Source: Plectosphaerella cucumerina
Lineage: Eukaryota > Ascomycota > Sordariomycetes > Glomerellales > Plectosphaerellaceae
Length of the DNA: 64,000 bases
Direction: 5' to 3'
NCBI GenBank assembly: GCA_020746995.1
Contig: JAGPXD010000004.1
Span: 1,612,001-1,676,000 of the forward strand
Of this stretch, positions 22,640-32,891 are shown in pieces. Both the position numbers and the translations under genes were made by a program. The notes beneath the pieces are model-generated. The model was not told the origin of the DNA. It made no database searches and was given only the letters and a program-made list of their open reading frames with translations. The first letter of the stretch is position 1. Each line of letters starts with the position of its first letter.

Positions 22640-25440
22640 ATGGCGCCCTTGACACCCCGGCTCAAGATCCTCTCAGGTAGGTTCTTTTTCTGCATCATCT
22701 CGCACCTCGCCGACTCCTGGTGCTTGGCTCAGCATCCGTGCGACTCGGATTGGGCGTCCACCCCCTGACCCGACACTCCAATATCCAAGCCCCATCCGTC
22801 CCTCCCACCCCTCCCCCTTCCCCCCTCCTGCCTATTCTTTCTTTCCTTGTTGCGTCACACGCACGCCTGGCCTGGTGCCCTCTCCTTGCCCTTCCTATTG
22901 CGATGCTCTGAATGTTCGCCTTTCGATTCGGTATTGCGCTCCAGACATGGCGGACTATGAGCTGATGCGCGTTCTTTCAGTGGGAGGCAATCCAGTCTCG
23001 GCTTTCCTGTCCTGGAGGTTACAGGCCACCAATGCCTGCGATGTTACGTTGGTCTGGAAATCTGGATTCGAGCACGTCTCCCAGTACGGGCTCACCTTCA
23101 AGTAAGTCGCGCCATCCCCCGGTGGCCGTCCTGGGACGAGACTTACACAGCTTTAGGTCGACAACATATGGTAACGAACGGTTCAAGCCCCGGCATGGTA
23201 AGCGCACGACGACAATCTCTCTGCGAGTCTTCGCGTCCTCCATCATCGTTACTGACACAGCTTCTCCATAGTCGTCCGCGCGCCCGAGGAAGCCGCTTCT
23301 CGCCGAGACGGCGCCTTCGACTACGTTATCCTCTGTGTCAAGGCGCTCCCTGACATTTACGACCTCGCCTCCGTAATCGACGCCGTCGTCACCCCCCAGC
23401 ACACCTGCATCCTCGTCAACACAACACACGCTCTCGGCGTCGAAGCCGCCATCGAGGAGCGCTTCCCTACAAATGTCGTCCTGTCTCTTGTCTCCAATGC
23501 CGACCTCTCGCAGCTCGGCCAGAGCGAATTCGAGCACAAGGGATCAACTGAGGTCTGGGTTGGCCCTGCCAGCAAGAACGACAACATTCCCGCGACAATT
23601 CAAGAGGACATGGCGCAGGCCCTCGCAATGACTCTTAGCACAGGTCAGGTCGACTGCAAAGTGTCCTCGAACATCCGGCAACAGCAGTACGAGCGAGTGA
23701 TTGGGTGAGTGATCCATTCGCGGCAAAGTCAAATTCTGCAGCTGACGATGATTATGCAGACCTATTGCTTTCCACCCCGTCAGCGTCATTTTCGAAACCT
23801 CGAACGCAGAGAAGTTGCTGGAAAAGACAGGCGTGAGGGAAATGATATCCGACATCATCAGCGAACTGCTTGTACTGGCAACGGCCAACGGATGCACGTT
23901 CCCCAGCGACTTCAAGGAGAAGACGATCGCCGAAATGAGCAAGCCCACGGGCGACAGCATCATGTGGCAAGACTTTGTCGCTCACCGCCCAATGGAGGTC
24001 GAGACCTACCTGGGCTCGCCCATCAAGCTGGCCAAGGATGCGGGACTCGCTGTCCCTCGCATCGAGACTCTCTACGCTATCCTGCACAACATTAACATCG
24101 TCAACCGCCAGAGACCAAAGATTGACGTCGGTCCTCCCGCCCCCGGCTCGCCCACGGCATCACCACTTCCCAGAGTCTCGTCTCAGGGTACGATGCGTCC
24201 TATGCCTAACGGCATGCCCAACGGCAACGGAATGCCCCCGCGTGGTGGACCAAGGCCTCGCAATTCGTCGAATCTCGGCCCGGGCATGCGCCGCGGCCCC
24301 CCTCCGATGAACGGCGGTCCTCCCAACGGCTACGGACGCCCCTCGATGAACGGCCCTCCCAACGGCTACCCCGGCCCCGGCTCCCGAGCAGCCTCGCGAC
24401 GCGGATCTATGGACGCCGACAATCTGGAGGAGTTCTCCCACCTGGTGCTCTACGACGACATTCCCGAAGGAGGTCAGCCCGGCTACGGTGGAGAAGGCGG
24501 CGATATCTCCATTCGGGAACGGGAACTGGAGCTGCGGCAAAGGGAACTCGCCATTCGGGAACAAGAGATGAGAATGGGCCGCAGGCGAGGCCCGCCCCGA
24601 CGCGGACCTGCCTCGGTCAGGCACAGCGCTCATGGTTTCGACGATGACGATGACGACGATGAGGACTACTTCGACCCGATGGCAGCACCGGTCACGCCCA
24701 TGATCGACCCCGACAACTTCGACATGATGAGTGTCACATCTCGGAAGAACCGCAAGGTTCCAGGTCCCTCGGCGGCACAGATGCGGAAGAACCCCGAGTT
24801 CGACGCCATGGGACCCCCACCCCGCGGCGGGCGGTTCCGACCCGGCTTTGTACGCAACAGGTCCAGTCAGGTCGTCAACATGACCACGACGGAAAACATC
24901 TTGGAGGACCCGCTCATGTCGTGCTCTTCGAACCGGTATGGTGCTGTCGACAGGGGCACGATGAACCAGGCAGGATCTCGCACCAACTCGCTGACTGCCG
25001 CCCGGCTGGACGAGCTGCAGTACGGACCCGGGGGACCTCCTCCGATGGGCATGAACGGCGGCTACCCCAGGCGAGCTAGCCAATCGCCGGGGAACCCGTA
25101 CAGCCCTTCGATCAGGGGCGGCGGACGCCCATCGCCTCCGAACGGCTACAACGGACCTCCTCCGATGAACGGCAACGGAAGGCGACCATCGCCGCCCGAC
25201 AGCATGCGCCAACCAGTCCCCCGATACCCTCCTGGGCACGGCAATCAAGTCGCGCCACAGCAGGTTGAGCAACATGTCGGGGTGAGCGGCCTCCATCCAC
25301 CCAAGACAAACAACATGAGAAGTCTGACTGGAAGTGCGAGTGCCAGCGCGGGCAGTGGTGATTCCCACATGGGCACGGAGCCGTCAGCCCACAGCAGCCA
25401 GAGCAGCCTGGGACCCCGCCCGCCCATAGGAGTGCGGTAG
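22640..25440 (+). CDS. ketopantoate reductase-fold (ApbA/PanE-like) protein with long disordered tail
   Basis: Exons: 22640-22676, 22981-23101, 23157-23197, 23272-23704 and 23760-25440, giving 770 residues with all junctions in phase. Residues 1 to about 290 form an ApbA/PanE-type NAD(P)-binding plus C-terminal helical region, including VKA with Lys90 and Asn116, positions that match the catalytic Lys and Asn of ketopantoate reductase. The nucleotide-binding loop reads VGGNPVSAF instead of the usual GxGxxG, so cofactor binding or activity is uncertain. The rest (about 480 residues) is a Pro/Gly/Asn-rich tail with repeated NGxGxPPMNG-like units, a charged helix of RERELELRQRE type and a poly-Asp run. 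The true pantoate enzyme is about 300-350 residues, so this is not a simple PanE. Similar fungal proteins are loosely related to S. pombe mug72. The first intron (304 nt) directly follows 12 codons. The substrate is unknown. Confidence 0.85.
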
Positions 25441-27000
25441 GAGGACCCAGGGCTGTGACGGCCTTCGATGGAGCGTACGCATGATTCTCTTTGCATCGCC
25501 CTGGACAACCACGGCGAACGACACGACATACAGCGCAACTTTTGTTTGGTCTACTTCCGGCGGCGGGCTGCACACTCGCGCCCTCGCCGATTGACGACCT
25601 CGCTCGAAATGAGATTGGGGCAACAGTACATAGGGCATTTGGCTTCGACGACGACGACAAAAGGAGCAGAATTAGGTTCTGGTAATAGCTGCATTCAGGC
25701 GGGCAGGATTCATTTGCGCCATATCAGTTAATGAAGTCCACCTGCGGCCGGCCGGCTTGCTCAGGAGGGCGCCGAGCACTGGAGGAAGGGAGGATGTGTA
25801 TTATATCAGTGTCGTCTCAACCGAGACATGGTTTTCCTTTGTCGCGCGTCTTTTTCCAACTGACGAACAAGCCATGATACGGCCATGAACTCGCGCGTTG
25901 GCATGAGCCTGTCTGGTTGGGCGCCGAAGCAACGAACATAGAAAGGTCAGGGCGTTGGCAGCCGGCCTCTCTGGCCGAACAATACAGGGATGACGAATAG
26001 GGAGAAATTGGTTAATACATCACAAGGCTCGGCCAGCCGTACACGGACAGATCCCGGACCCCTTATGACGGTGTACTTGCGTGAAGATTGCAGACGAAGT
26101 TGCAGCGGGCACGTTGGCTGGGCGGTGTCTCGGTAAGAAATGAGGATGGGCCGGATGCAGGCTGATGAGACAGGAAATCTCCCATCTGGAGACCGGAGCC
26201 ACACCCGTACCAAGCTGATGGGCAGGGCAGCTCGACAAGGGTCTCTCGGACTGCTGCCGAGAGCTCGCCCCTGTTTGAAGTCGCTGAATAGGGGATGGGG
26301 GACGGACCGCCGAACTTTATGATGATGTGACGGGTCTTGGTACAGATGTGGTGATGTGCTTCCGACGACGTGGCTGTGATGCGGACAATTGCCGTTATCG
26401 TGCAAGACTATACTTCTGTAGGGGCCAGGTGCAATGGTGCCTGTTTTACTTGTAACGATTCGATATTGGAGGTCTATTAATTCCATCTGATTGAGGTGAC
26501 ATGTCAGGGAGCAAAAGGGACATGTGGCATTCGCGGGAAGTCCCAGACGCGTGGGGGCGGGGCGGGGTCAGCCGAACTTGCACGGTGTGGCTGTGCCGTA
26601 CCTGGTCCGTGTCCGCGACTGTGTCAACAGCAGGAAAGGTGAGGCTGACGCTGCGGTTCCAGGGCGACGGGGCGGGCGTTGTTGCTGTCTGTGGGGCATT
26701 GTGTGTGTGATCTGACCCCAAACAACGCTGATGCAGTGAAGTGAAGCACATCTGGCACCTGGAGGCAGTATCTTCCGACAGGGTCGCAAACCAGATATTC
26801 GGTGGACCGATCAACAGGAGGTTCTCGCCTTTTGACTCTCCCACTTGCCAGGCTGCAAACACCATCATCAGAGCAAGCACCAGACAGCGCATCGGCGCAC
26901 TGTGAAGCAAGGGTTCAACAACACTGAGTGAGTGACTCTCCTGCGCAACCCTGGATCTTATGCTTACCTCACGGCAGAATCTCGAGAACAAACCGCCATC
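25441..27000. other. intergenic, no gene seen
   Basis: This 1.56 kb lies between two plus-strand genes. It should include the 3' UTR of the reductase-fold gene and the promoter of the DASH subunit gene. Open frames are short and without motifs. Confidence 0.55.
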
Positions 27001-27360
27001 ATGACGACGCGTGGCTTCGGCACAACCAACATGGGCCAGCCCCGCGGTGACGCGACACGGCCGTCAATGGCCAGCTCATCAGGCAACGCAGTCAAGTCCC
27101 GCCAAGTCGTACGTCTCCCTTCCTCTACCTTAGGCGTGGTATACTCACACAAAGACAAGACACACCTCCACTCGCAGCTGGCGCAGCTATCAGCCAACCT
27201 CGCAGACACCGACAACCTGGTCCGTATGACGAGCGTGCAGGCCGAGGCGATGCGGGGACTGGGTAGCTGGCACGGAGGCATGTTCATGGCCGCGAGCAAG
27301 GTGCTCGGCGAGGAGGCTGTGGCCCGTGATGCTGGGACGCAGCAACAGCAGCAGCGGTGA
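27001..27360 (+). CDS. HSK3: DASH complex subunit Hsk3
   Basis: Small subunit of the DASH/Dam1 ring that couples kinetochores to microtubules. The proposed coding segments are 27001-27108 and 27160-27360, giving 102 residues. The second exon encodes the short conserved Hsk3 helix: QLAQLSANLADTDNL, then MTSVQAEAMRGL, then HGGMFMAASKVLGEE, which I recognise as the Hsk3 family core. The intron (27109-27159, GTACGT...ACAAG) is 51 nt and contains no in-frame stop, so an unspliced message would encode a 17-residue insertion. Splicing is preferred because it brings SRQV next to THLHSQLAQL, a typical family start. The ATG at 27001 was preferred over one at 26932 because the upstream residues have no family character. 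A Gln-rich C-terminus follows the core. Confidence 0.82.
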   Translation: MTTRGFGTTNMGQPRGDATRPSMASSSGNAVKSRQVVRLPSSTLGVVYSHKDKTHLHSQLAQLSANLADTDNLVRMTSVQAEAMRGLGSWHGGMFMAASKVLGEEAVARDAGTQQQQQR

Positions 27361-27861
27361 GGCCGGATGGGTATGGGCTATGAATCACGAGACAAAGAGT
27401 ATGGTACGCGAGGGAGTGCGTTTAGTTTGTGGTGTGGTATTGAGAGGTGCGGGGTATCCCTCGCGAGGCATCCCTTGCGGGATGGCCGGGCTGGCTTGTT
27501 TCCTACGCCGGATGGGAGCAGAAGGCTATTTTTCTGCGGGATGTTTGTCTGATGATTGTTCAGATGGTGATGGGGTGGCACTGTCATATGGTCAGTTGGG
27601 GGGATTTGGCGGCAATGAAGCGTGGGCATGACTCACATTTGATGCGAATAGCTCGCTGCAACGCAACTCCTGTCTGGCAGGCGATCCTGCACTCGTGGGC
27701 CAACGTGGGCATGCACATCCGAAGCAGCCCTGAGCCTGACGGCCTAGATACGAATAGCCACTGAGATGTTGGACGATCCAACTAGCGCTTGCAGTCGCGC
27801 GATGGAAGGCCTGCCCTGAATCTTGCCACTTGATGGGTTTTCATACACCTGCTCCGCCCCT
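27361..27861. other. short convergent intergenic region
   Basis: Lies between the 3' ends of HSK3 (plus) and RPR2 (minus). No gene is seen; it should contain both terminators/3' UTRs. Confidence 0.6.
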
Positions 27862-28314
27862 TCATCCCTCCGCCGCCTTGGCTGGGGCAGGTTCCCTCAG
27901 ACCCTTCCGCTTCTGCTTCGGGGCGTTGACTGGATACCGCTTGACATTGTCGCATGTGATGCACCGAACGACGAGCATGTCCGCCCACGGCTTTTTGCCG
28001 CCCTTGCTAGCGTTCTCAACGCTTGTGATGCATGTCTTGCCCTCGATGAGCACCGAGTCGCAGTGCTTGCAGAGAGTCTGTTTCATCCGTGGACTCGGTC
28101 TGATGAGAGCCTTACGCCCGACCGTCCGAATCCCCGCGACGAGATGCCTGGCAAGGTTATGACTAGGAGGTGGTGCCAGCTTGTCCTCAGTAGTCGTCTT
28201 CCGTTCCGTCGTTGAGTCTTGTGAGGCCAGATAGGTGGCGGCCTGGTGCAGATAGGACATGCGGGAGTAGAGATGCCTGTTGGGCACGCTCTCATTGGGC
28301 TTTCCCTTGGCCAT
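27862..28314 (-). CDS. RPR2: RNase P/MRP protein subunit Rpr2 (Rpp21/Snm1 family)
   Basis: Zinc-ribbon subunit of nuclear RNase P (tRNA 5' processing) and possibly of RNase MRP. Single exon, 150 residues. The N-terminal helical part includes NRHLYSRMSYLHQAATYLAS, the conserved start of the family. The zinc ribbon follows: LCKHCD (CxxC) and, about 35 residues later, VRCITC (CxxC), with the basic KRYP segment after it. The ATG at 28314 (MAKGK) was chosen over an in-frame ATG six codons upstream because family members start like this. The C-terminus is Lys/Pro/Ala-rich. The gene is divergent from SUB2, with about 570 bp between the two start codons. Fungi usually have separate Rpr2 and Snm1 paralogues; Rpr2 is the better guess but not proven. 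Confidence 0.87.
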   Translation of the reverse strand: MAKGKPNESVPNRHLYSRMSYLHQAATYLASQDSTTERKTTTEDKLAPPPSHNLARHLVAGIRTVGRKALIRPSPRMKQTLCKHCDSVLIEGKTCITSVENASKGGKKPWADMLVVRCITCDNVKRYPVNAPKQKRKGLREPAPAKAAEG

Positions 28315-28885
28315 TGTGTCGAGGGGACCCAAGCTCCGTCTGCTGCTCGAAGATTGGCGATGGTCAAAGATGCTCGAGGAAGCTCTGAAATCAACGGCCG
28401 AATTTGAGTCAGCAACTCAACAGGCTGCGAGAAGGTTTCCACGCGCACGGGCGGCAGGAGTCGCGCCCCAGAAACGTTCTAGTCCATTTTAGGCCTAGTT
28501 CTGCACCACGTGACCGTGCGTCGCAGGGCGCTCAGCCTTCGATCAGGCAAAGCTTTCGGCCGCGCCAACTCGCCCTCGCCCAGGCTCCGCAACTTCCTCC
28601 CTTACACACTCACCACCCGCCATCACCATCCACACCACCCCCAGTCGCGTCGCCAGCCAGCCATAGCCAGTTGCGCTCGCACTCCGAACGACCCATCGAC
28701 TCCCAGACTTTTCTTGGGCTTTCTCATCTCTTCGTCATTCATACACTTCTCGCGCCTTGTCTGCGTCCCGCGACCAGACAGCACTCCCTAGTTCCGAGCT
28801 CCAGCAGCCTTACCAAAGGTTCCCTGGTCGGCTTCCCCGCCCACTTTCCACGTCACACACAACAATCCACACATCCACCGACATC
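28315..28885. promoter_or_regulatory. bidirectional promoter RPR2 / SUB2
   Basis: 571 bp separate two divergent RNA-metabolism genes. The half nearest SUB2 is strongly C-rich on the plus strand (CACC and CCATC runs), typical of leaders of highly expressed fungal genes. No conserved open frame. Confidence 0.6.
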
Positions 28886-30986
28886 ATGTCTGGCCAGCAG
28901 GAGGAAGACCTCATCGACTACTCCGATGAGGAGATCCAGACCAACGAGACCGCCGCCGCCTCCAACGGCAAGAAGGGCGCCGACGCCGCTGCCGCCGGCA
29001 CTAACGTCGACAAGAAGGGCAGCTATGTCGGCATCCACGCCACCGGTTTCCGCGACTTCCTCTTGAAGCCCGAGCTTCTGCGTGCTATCGGCGATTGCGG
29101 TTTCGAGCATCCTTCGGAGGGTCAGTCTTGAGTTTATACCCTAACCCGTCATCATCCCCTCCCTGTCAGCAAGCGTCCGTCCATCGCGCAAAGAAGCCAA
29201 AAACGCAAGAGCCATCACGAGAACCGCGCCGCATCGCATGCATCCATCAGATCCAGAGCCAGGGTCCACCAGGACTGGACGGACAAGGCCCCCGCATCGA
29301 CTATTCCACTGGTAACAGGTGGAAAGTCCATACCATGGCCCGGGGGACAGGAGGGCATCACGCTGCTACCGCGCGGCTGGCCTGACCTGTCCGATGGAGA
29401 GAGGACGCCGAGGGCGCAGCAGCTGGCGGAAGCCGTGCCCCTGCGCCCTTCCTGTGCCTCTCAGACGACTCTTTTCGAGAGCGAAAGCTCTCGCCCGCGC
29501 GCCTTGCCGCCACCCCCTTGCTCCGGCTCGGGGTACTGGTGGCACGCGCAGTCATTGCACGGCAGATCATCGAGAGCACCTGCGACGCGGACATCTTGGC
29601 CACGTCGACAACTGGCGGCAGCGGCGCGCGCGCGCGAAATCGTGCGTGCATCGCGTGCGAGAGAGAATGTCGACAATGGCTGCTCTGCGTTCGATGGACG
29701 GACCTTGTCATCCACCCGGATTCGATCCCTCCCAGACACACATTCACACACACATTCGAGGAGACCGAATCTAACTTTCGCCCGCACGAATAGTCCAGCA
29801 AACTTGCATTCCCCAGGCCCTGCTTGGTGGTGACATCATCTGCCAGGCCAAGTCCGGTCTCGGCAAGACGGCCGTCTTCGTCCTGACGACCCTTCAGCAG
29901 GTCGAGCCTGTCGCTGGCGAGGTCTCCGTTCTCGTCATGTGCCACACTCGCGAGCTGGCCTTCCAGATCCGCAACGAGTACAACCGCTTCAGCAAGTACA
30001 TGCCCGACATCAAGACTGGCGTCTTCTACGGCGGTACCCCGATCGCCAAGGACGTCGAGGTCATCAAGAACAAGGACACTTGCCCCCACATCATCGTCGG
30101 CACCCCCGGTCGTCTTAATGCGCTCGTCCGCGACAAGGTGCTCCGTCTCGGTAGCGTGCGCATCTTCGTCCTTGACGAGTGCGACAAGATGCTTGACCAA
30201 GTCGGTACGTCTCAACCCGCCTGGCCCGCCTACCGCCTTCACGTCCGCTAACCCTGTCGCCTGAAGACATGCGCAGGGATGTCCAGGAGATCTTCCGGGC
30301 CACCCCTCAGCAGAAGCAGGTCATGATGTTCTCCGCCACCCTCTCCGACGAGGTCAAGCCCATCTGCAAGAAGTTCATGCAGAACCCCACTGAGCACTAC
30401 GTCGACGAGGACACCAAGCTCACCCTGCACGGTCTGCAGCAGTACTACATCAAGCTCGAGGAGCGTGAGAAGAACCGCAAGCTGAACGACCTCCTCGACG
30501 ACCTGCAGTTCAACCAGGTCATCATCTTCGTCAGGAGCACGCAGCGCGCCACCGAGCTCGACAAGCTCCTGCGGGAGTGCAACTTCCCCTCCATCGCCGT
30601 CCACTCAGGCGTGTCGCAGGAGGAGCGTATCCGCCGCTACAAGGAGTTCAAGGACTTCAACAAGCGCATCTGTGTCGCCACCGACGTCTTCGGACGTGGT
30701 ATCGATATCGAGCGCATCAACCTGGCCATCAACTACGATCTGCCCACCGACGCCGACTCGTACCTCCACCGTGTCGGTCGTGCCGGTCGTTTCGGTACCA
30801 AGGGTCTTGCCATCTCCTTCGTCAGCACCGATCCTGACAGGGAGGTCCTCGCTGCCATTGAGAAGCGCTTCGAGGTTGCCCTGCCGTACGTACCATCTGC
30901 CTCAAAACTTTATGATGATGTCACTAACCTTTCAAAGTGAGTTCCCCGCCGACGGTGTCGACCCCGCCACCTACATGGCCTCGTAA
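28886..30986 (+). CDS. SUB2: ATP-dependent RNA helicase Sub2 (UAP56/DDX39B)
   Basis: DEAD-box (DECD) helicase of the TREX complex; acts in spliceosome assembly and mRNA export in the nucleus. Exons: 28886-29120, 29794-30204, 30267-30885 and 30938-30986, giving 437 residues, normal for the family. Visible motifs in order: Q-motif region ending QQTCIPQ, motif I AKSGLGKT, PTREL-like CHTRELAFQI, GGTP, TPGRL, motif II DECD, motif III SAT, then in domain 2 IIFVRSTQRA, ATDVFGRGID and HRVGRAGRFG. The acidic N-terminus (EEDLIDYSDEE) is typical. The first intron is 673 nt, roughly ten times the others (62 and 52 nt), and its unspliced form meets a stop two codons into the intron. Divergent from RPR2 and convergent with the exopolygalacturonase gene. 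Confidence 0.97.
29121..29793 (+). other. long first intron of SUB2
   Basis: 673 nt, donor GTCAGT, branch site CTAAC at 29771-29775 and acceptor AATAG. It contains a 7-bp hairpin with a GAAA loop at 29476-29493 and a GC-alternating tract near 29632-29645. I looked for C/D-box snoRNA signals (TGATGA with CTGA) and did not find a convincing pair. Confidence 0.8.
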
Positions 30987-31508
30987 GCAGCTCGCTACTC
31001 TTAGCAATTGGCGGTGTGGGTTTTCCTTGTTGTATTAGGGGTTCTCGGTTCTTTCAGGGTTGCTGTCGCCATTGTCCAGGGCGCGTCCTGGGCAGATGAG
31101 GCGGGGGATTGGGACCCTGGTCCCCAGGCCAAAAACATGGCGATGTCTGGTGTTATGATAGGAAGATTAAGACACATCAGACTGGCACACAAATGTGGGA
31201 TTCTGTTTTGCTGCAGGATGCTGTTGGGAGACTTTGAAGTGACTCGTGTGAGGCCTTGTCGATGCAGTTGCTGTAGGGAATGTGACCGTCTTGCTTGATC
31301 ATGCTCACTTGTGAAGTGCGGAGAGAGGTCCGGATACACTTGTCGTTGTGACGCTCGAGTGCAAGCGTACGGATAGACCCAAGTGGTTCCAGTTAGCCCT
31401 GTCTGTCATAACACAGAAAGGTCACGTCTTGAGCATGATGGGCATTATCATCTATTTGGCTTCATGGCCGAGAGAGCATCTAATTCATCTATCACGTATA
31501 CATCATGC
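30987..31508. other. convergent intergenic region SUB2 / exopolygalacturonase
   Basis: About 520 bp between two 3' ends. No gene seen; expected to hold the two 3' UTRs and polyadenylation regions. Confidence 0.6.
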
Positions 31509-32891
31509 TTATGCGGGGAAGCAGCCCGAGCCGTTGAGGTCGAGCAGGTCCTCCTGCATGTTGCGGCAACCCCAGCGGGGCTCCTTGCCGCTCGAGGTCT
31601 TGACCGTGATGTTCTCGGCGCGGATGTTGTCGCAAGTCTGGGGGAAGGTTAGCGGCGTGTTCATACTTCTGAGAGAGGAGTGACTTACACCAGGGCCGCT
31701 GCAGATGAGGGCGCCGGCAGTGGGGTCGTAGCGCTTGGAGATTGTGCCAAAGATGTTCTTGAAGGTGACATCGGTGATGATCATCTTGGAGGGGAACTCG
31801 GCGCAGCGGGAGGCGTTCTTCTCGCCGTAGCACTGCTCGATCCTGAGGGTGGCATCGTTGTTGATGTTGTTGAAGGTGTCGTAGGTGACGTTGCGGACGA
31901 TGCCGGCACCACCGCCGCCGCCGAGGCCGGGCTGGAAGTCGGTCTCGCTGCCGGGCCAGACCTTGATGCGGGCACCGTCGACGGCGTTGGAGAGGGTGTT
32001 GTTGTAGATGTAGATGTTCTCGACAATGTCGTAGAACTCGGGGTACTGGCCCAGAGAGCCGACGGAAATTCCGTGGGAGGAGTTGCAGTACAGGTTCTGG
32101 ACGATGACGTTGGTGCTGTTGGGCTTGAAGGAGACGCAGTCGTCGTCATGGTCGAGGTACGAGTTCTGGATGATGACGTTGTCGGAACGGTAGGTGTCCC
32201 AGCCGTCAAGGTTCTTAGCCTCATTCTCCGAGGTGGAGCGGGAGTAAATGTCAATGTCCGAGATGAGGATGTCGGAAGAGTTGGCGATGAGGTTGTGCCA
32301 GTTGGGGGAGTTACGGAACTTGAGGCCAGTGACAGAGCCGCCCTTGAGGCCGTCGGTGACGAGCATAATAGGACGCTGCAAGGTCTTGTTGGTGGCGAAG
32401 CGGTCGTACCAGGCCTGGCCGTTGCCGTTCAGGGTACCGACGCCGGCACCGTAAATGTTGACGTCCTCGCCGCCGAACTTCCACCAGGTGGCCTGGTTCT
32501 GGAAGTCGAACTTGAAGGTGCGGCCGAGCCAGTAGTCGATATCGTCGCAGAAGTTGACGGTACCAGTGATGGCGACATCGACGTGCTTGAGGAAAGTCAG
32601 GTCGAGGGTGGAACAGATGGTGTAGTCCTGGTCGAGGACGACGGTTCCGCCGTTGTTGCACTCGTGGAAGGCGTTGAGGATCTTCTTGGAGTCATCGCGG
32701 CCCTTTGTGCAGCTGGGCTTGACGAAGCAAGTCTTGGGGCGAGGGGCCGAGACGGGGAAGGGCTTGTAGGGGTGCAGAGGGCCGGGCTGGATGTCGGGGC
32801 GCGGGTGGAAGTCGCGGCACTCGAGATCGCCAGCATTGGCGAGGCCAAAGGCCGTGGCAGCAAGGCCAAGAAGAGCGCGGGAGGTGACCAT
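31509..32891 (-). CDS. secreted exopolygalacturonase (GH28)
   Basis: Releases galacturonic acid from the non-reducing ends of polygalacturonate in plant pectin; extracellular. Coding segments 31689-32891 and 31509-31637 give 443 residues. A signal peptide is clear (hydrophobic core at about residues 6-18, cleavage near ANA-GD). GH28 motifs: NLDGWD (227-232), HDDDC with the catalytic Asp pair (248-252), SSHGISVGS (271-279) and RIK (308-310). The pattern GWDTYRSDN and SVGSLGQY matches fungal exo-acting enzymes (EC 3.2.1.67) rather than endopolygalacturonases. Many NxS/T sites suggest N-glycosylation. In the first motif the usual Asn-Thr-Asp is Asn-Leu-Asp. The intron (31638-31688, 51 nt) has no in-frame stop; retention would insert 17 residues. 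The gene is divergent from a pectin methylesterase 2.2 kb away, so joint induction by pectin is plausible. Confidence 0.94.
   Translation of the reverse strand: MVTSRALLGLAATAFGLANAGDLECRDFHPRPDIQPGPLHPYKPFPVSAPRPKTCFVKPSCTKGRDDSKKILNAFHECNNGGTVVLDQDYTICSTLDLTFLKHVDVAITGTVNFCDDIDYWLGRTFKFDFQNQATWWKFGGEDVNIYGAGVGTLNGNGQAWYDRFATNKTLQRPIMLVTDGLKGGSVTGLKFRNSPNWHNLIANSSDILISDIDIYSRSTSENEAKNLDGWDTYRSDNVIIQNSYLDHDDDCVSFKPNSTNVIVQNLYCNSSHGISVGSLGQYPEFYDIVENIYIYNNTLSNAVDGARIKVWPGSETDFQPGLGGGGGAGIVRNVTYDTFNNINNDATLRIEQCYGEKNASRCAEFPSKMIITDVTFKNIFGTISKRYDPTAGALICSGPGVSHSSLRSMNTPLTFPQTCDNIRAENITVKTSSGKEPRWGCRNMQEDLLDLNGSGCFPA

Noticed and set aside
29121..29793. Intronic C/D-box snoRNA in SUB2
   Set aside because: No TGATGA box with a matching CTGA at suitable spacing was found.
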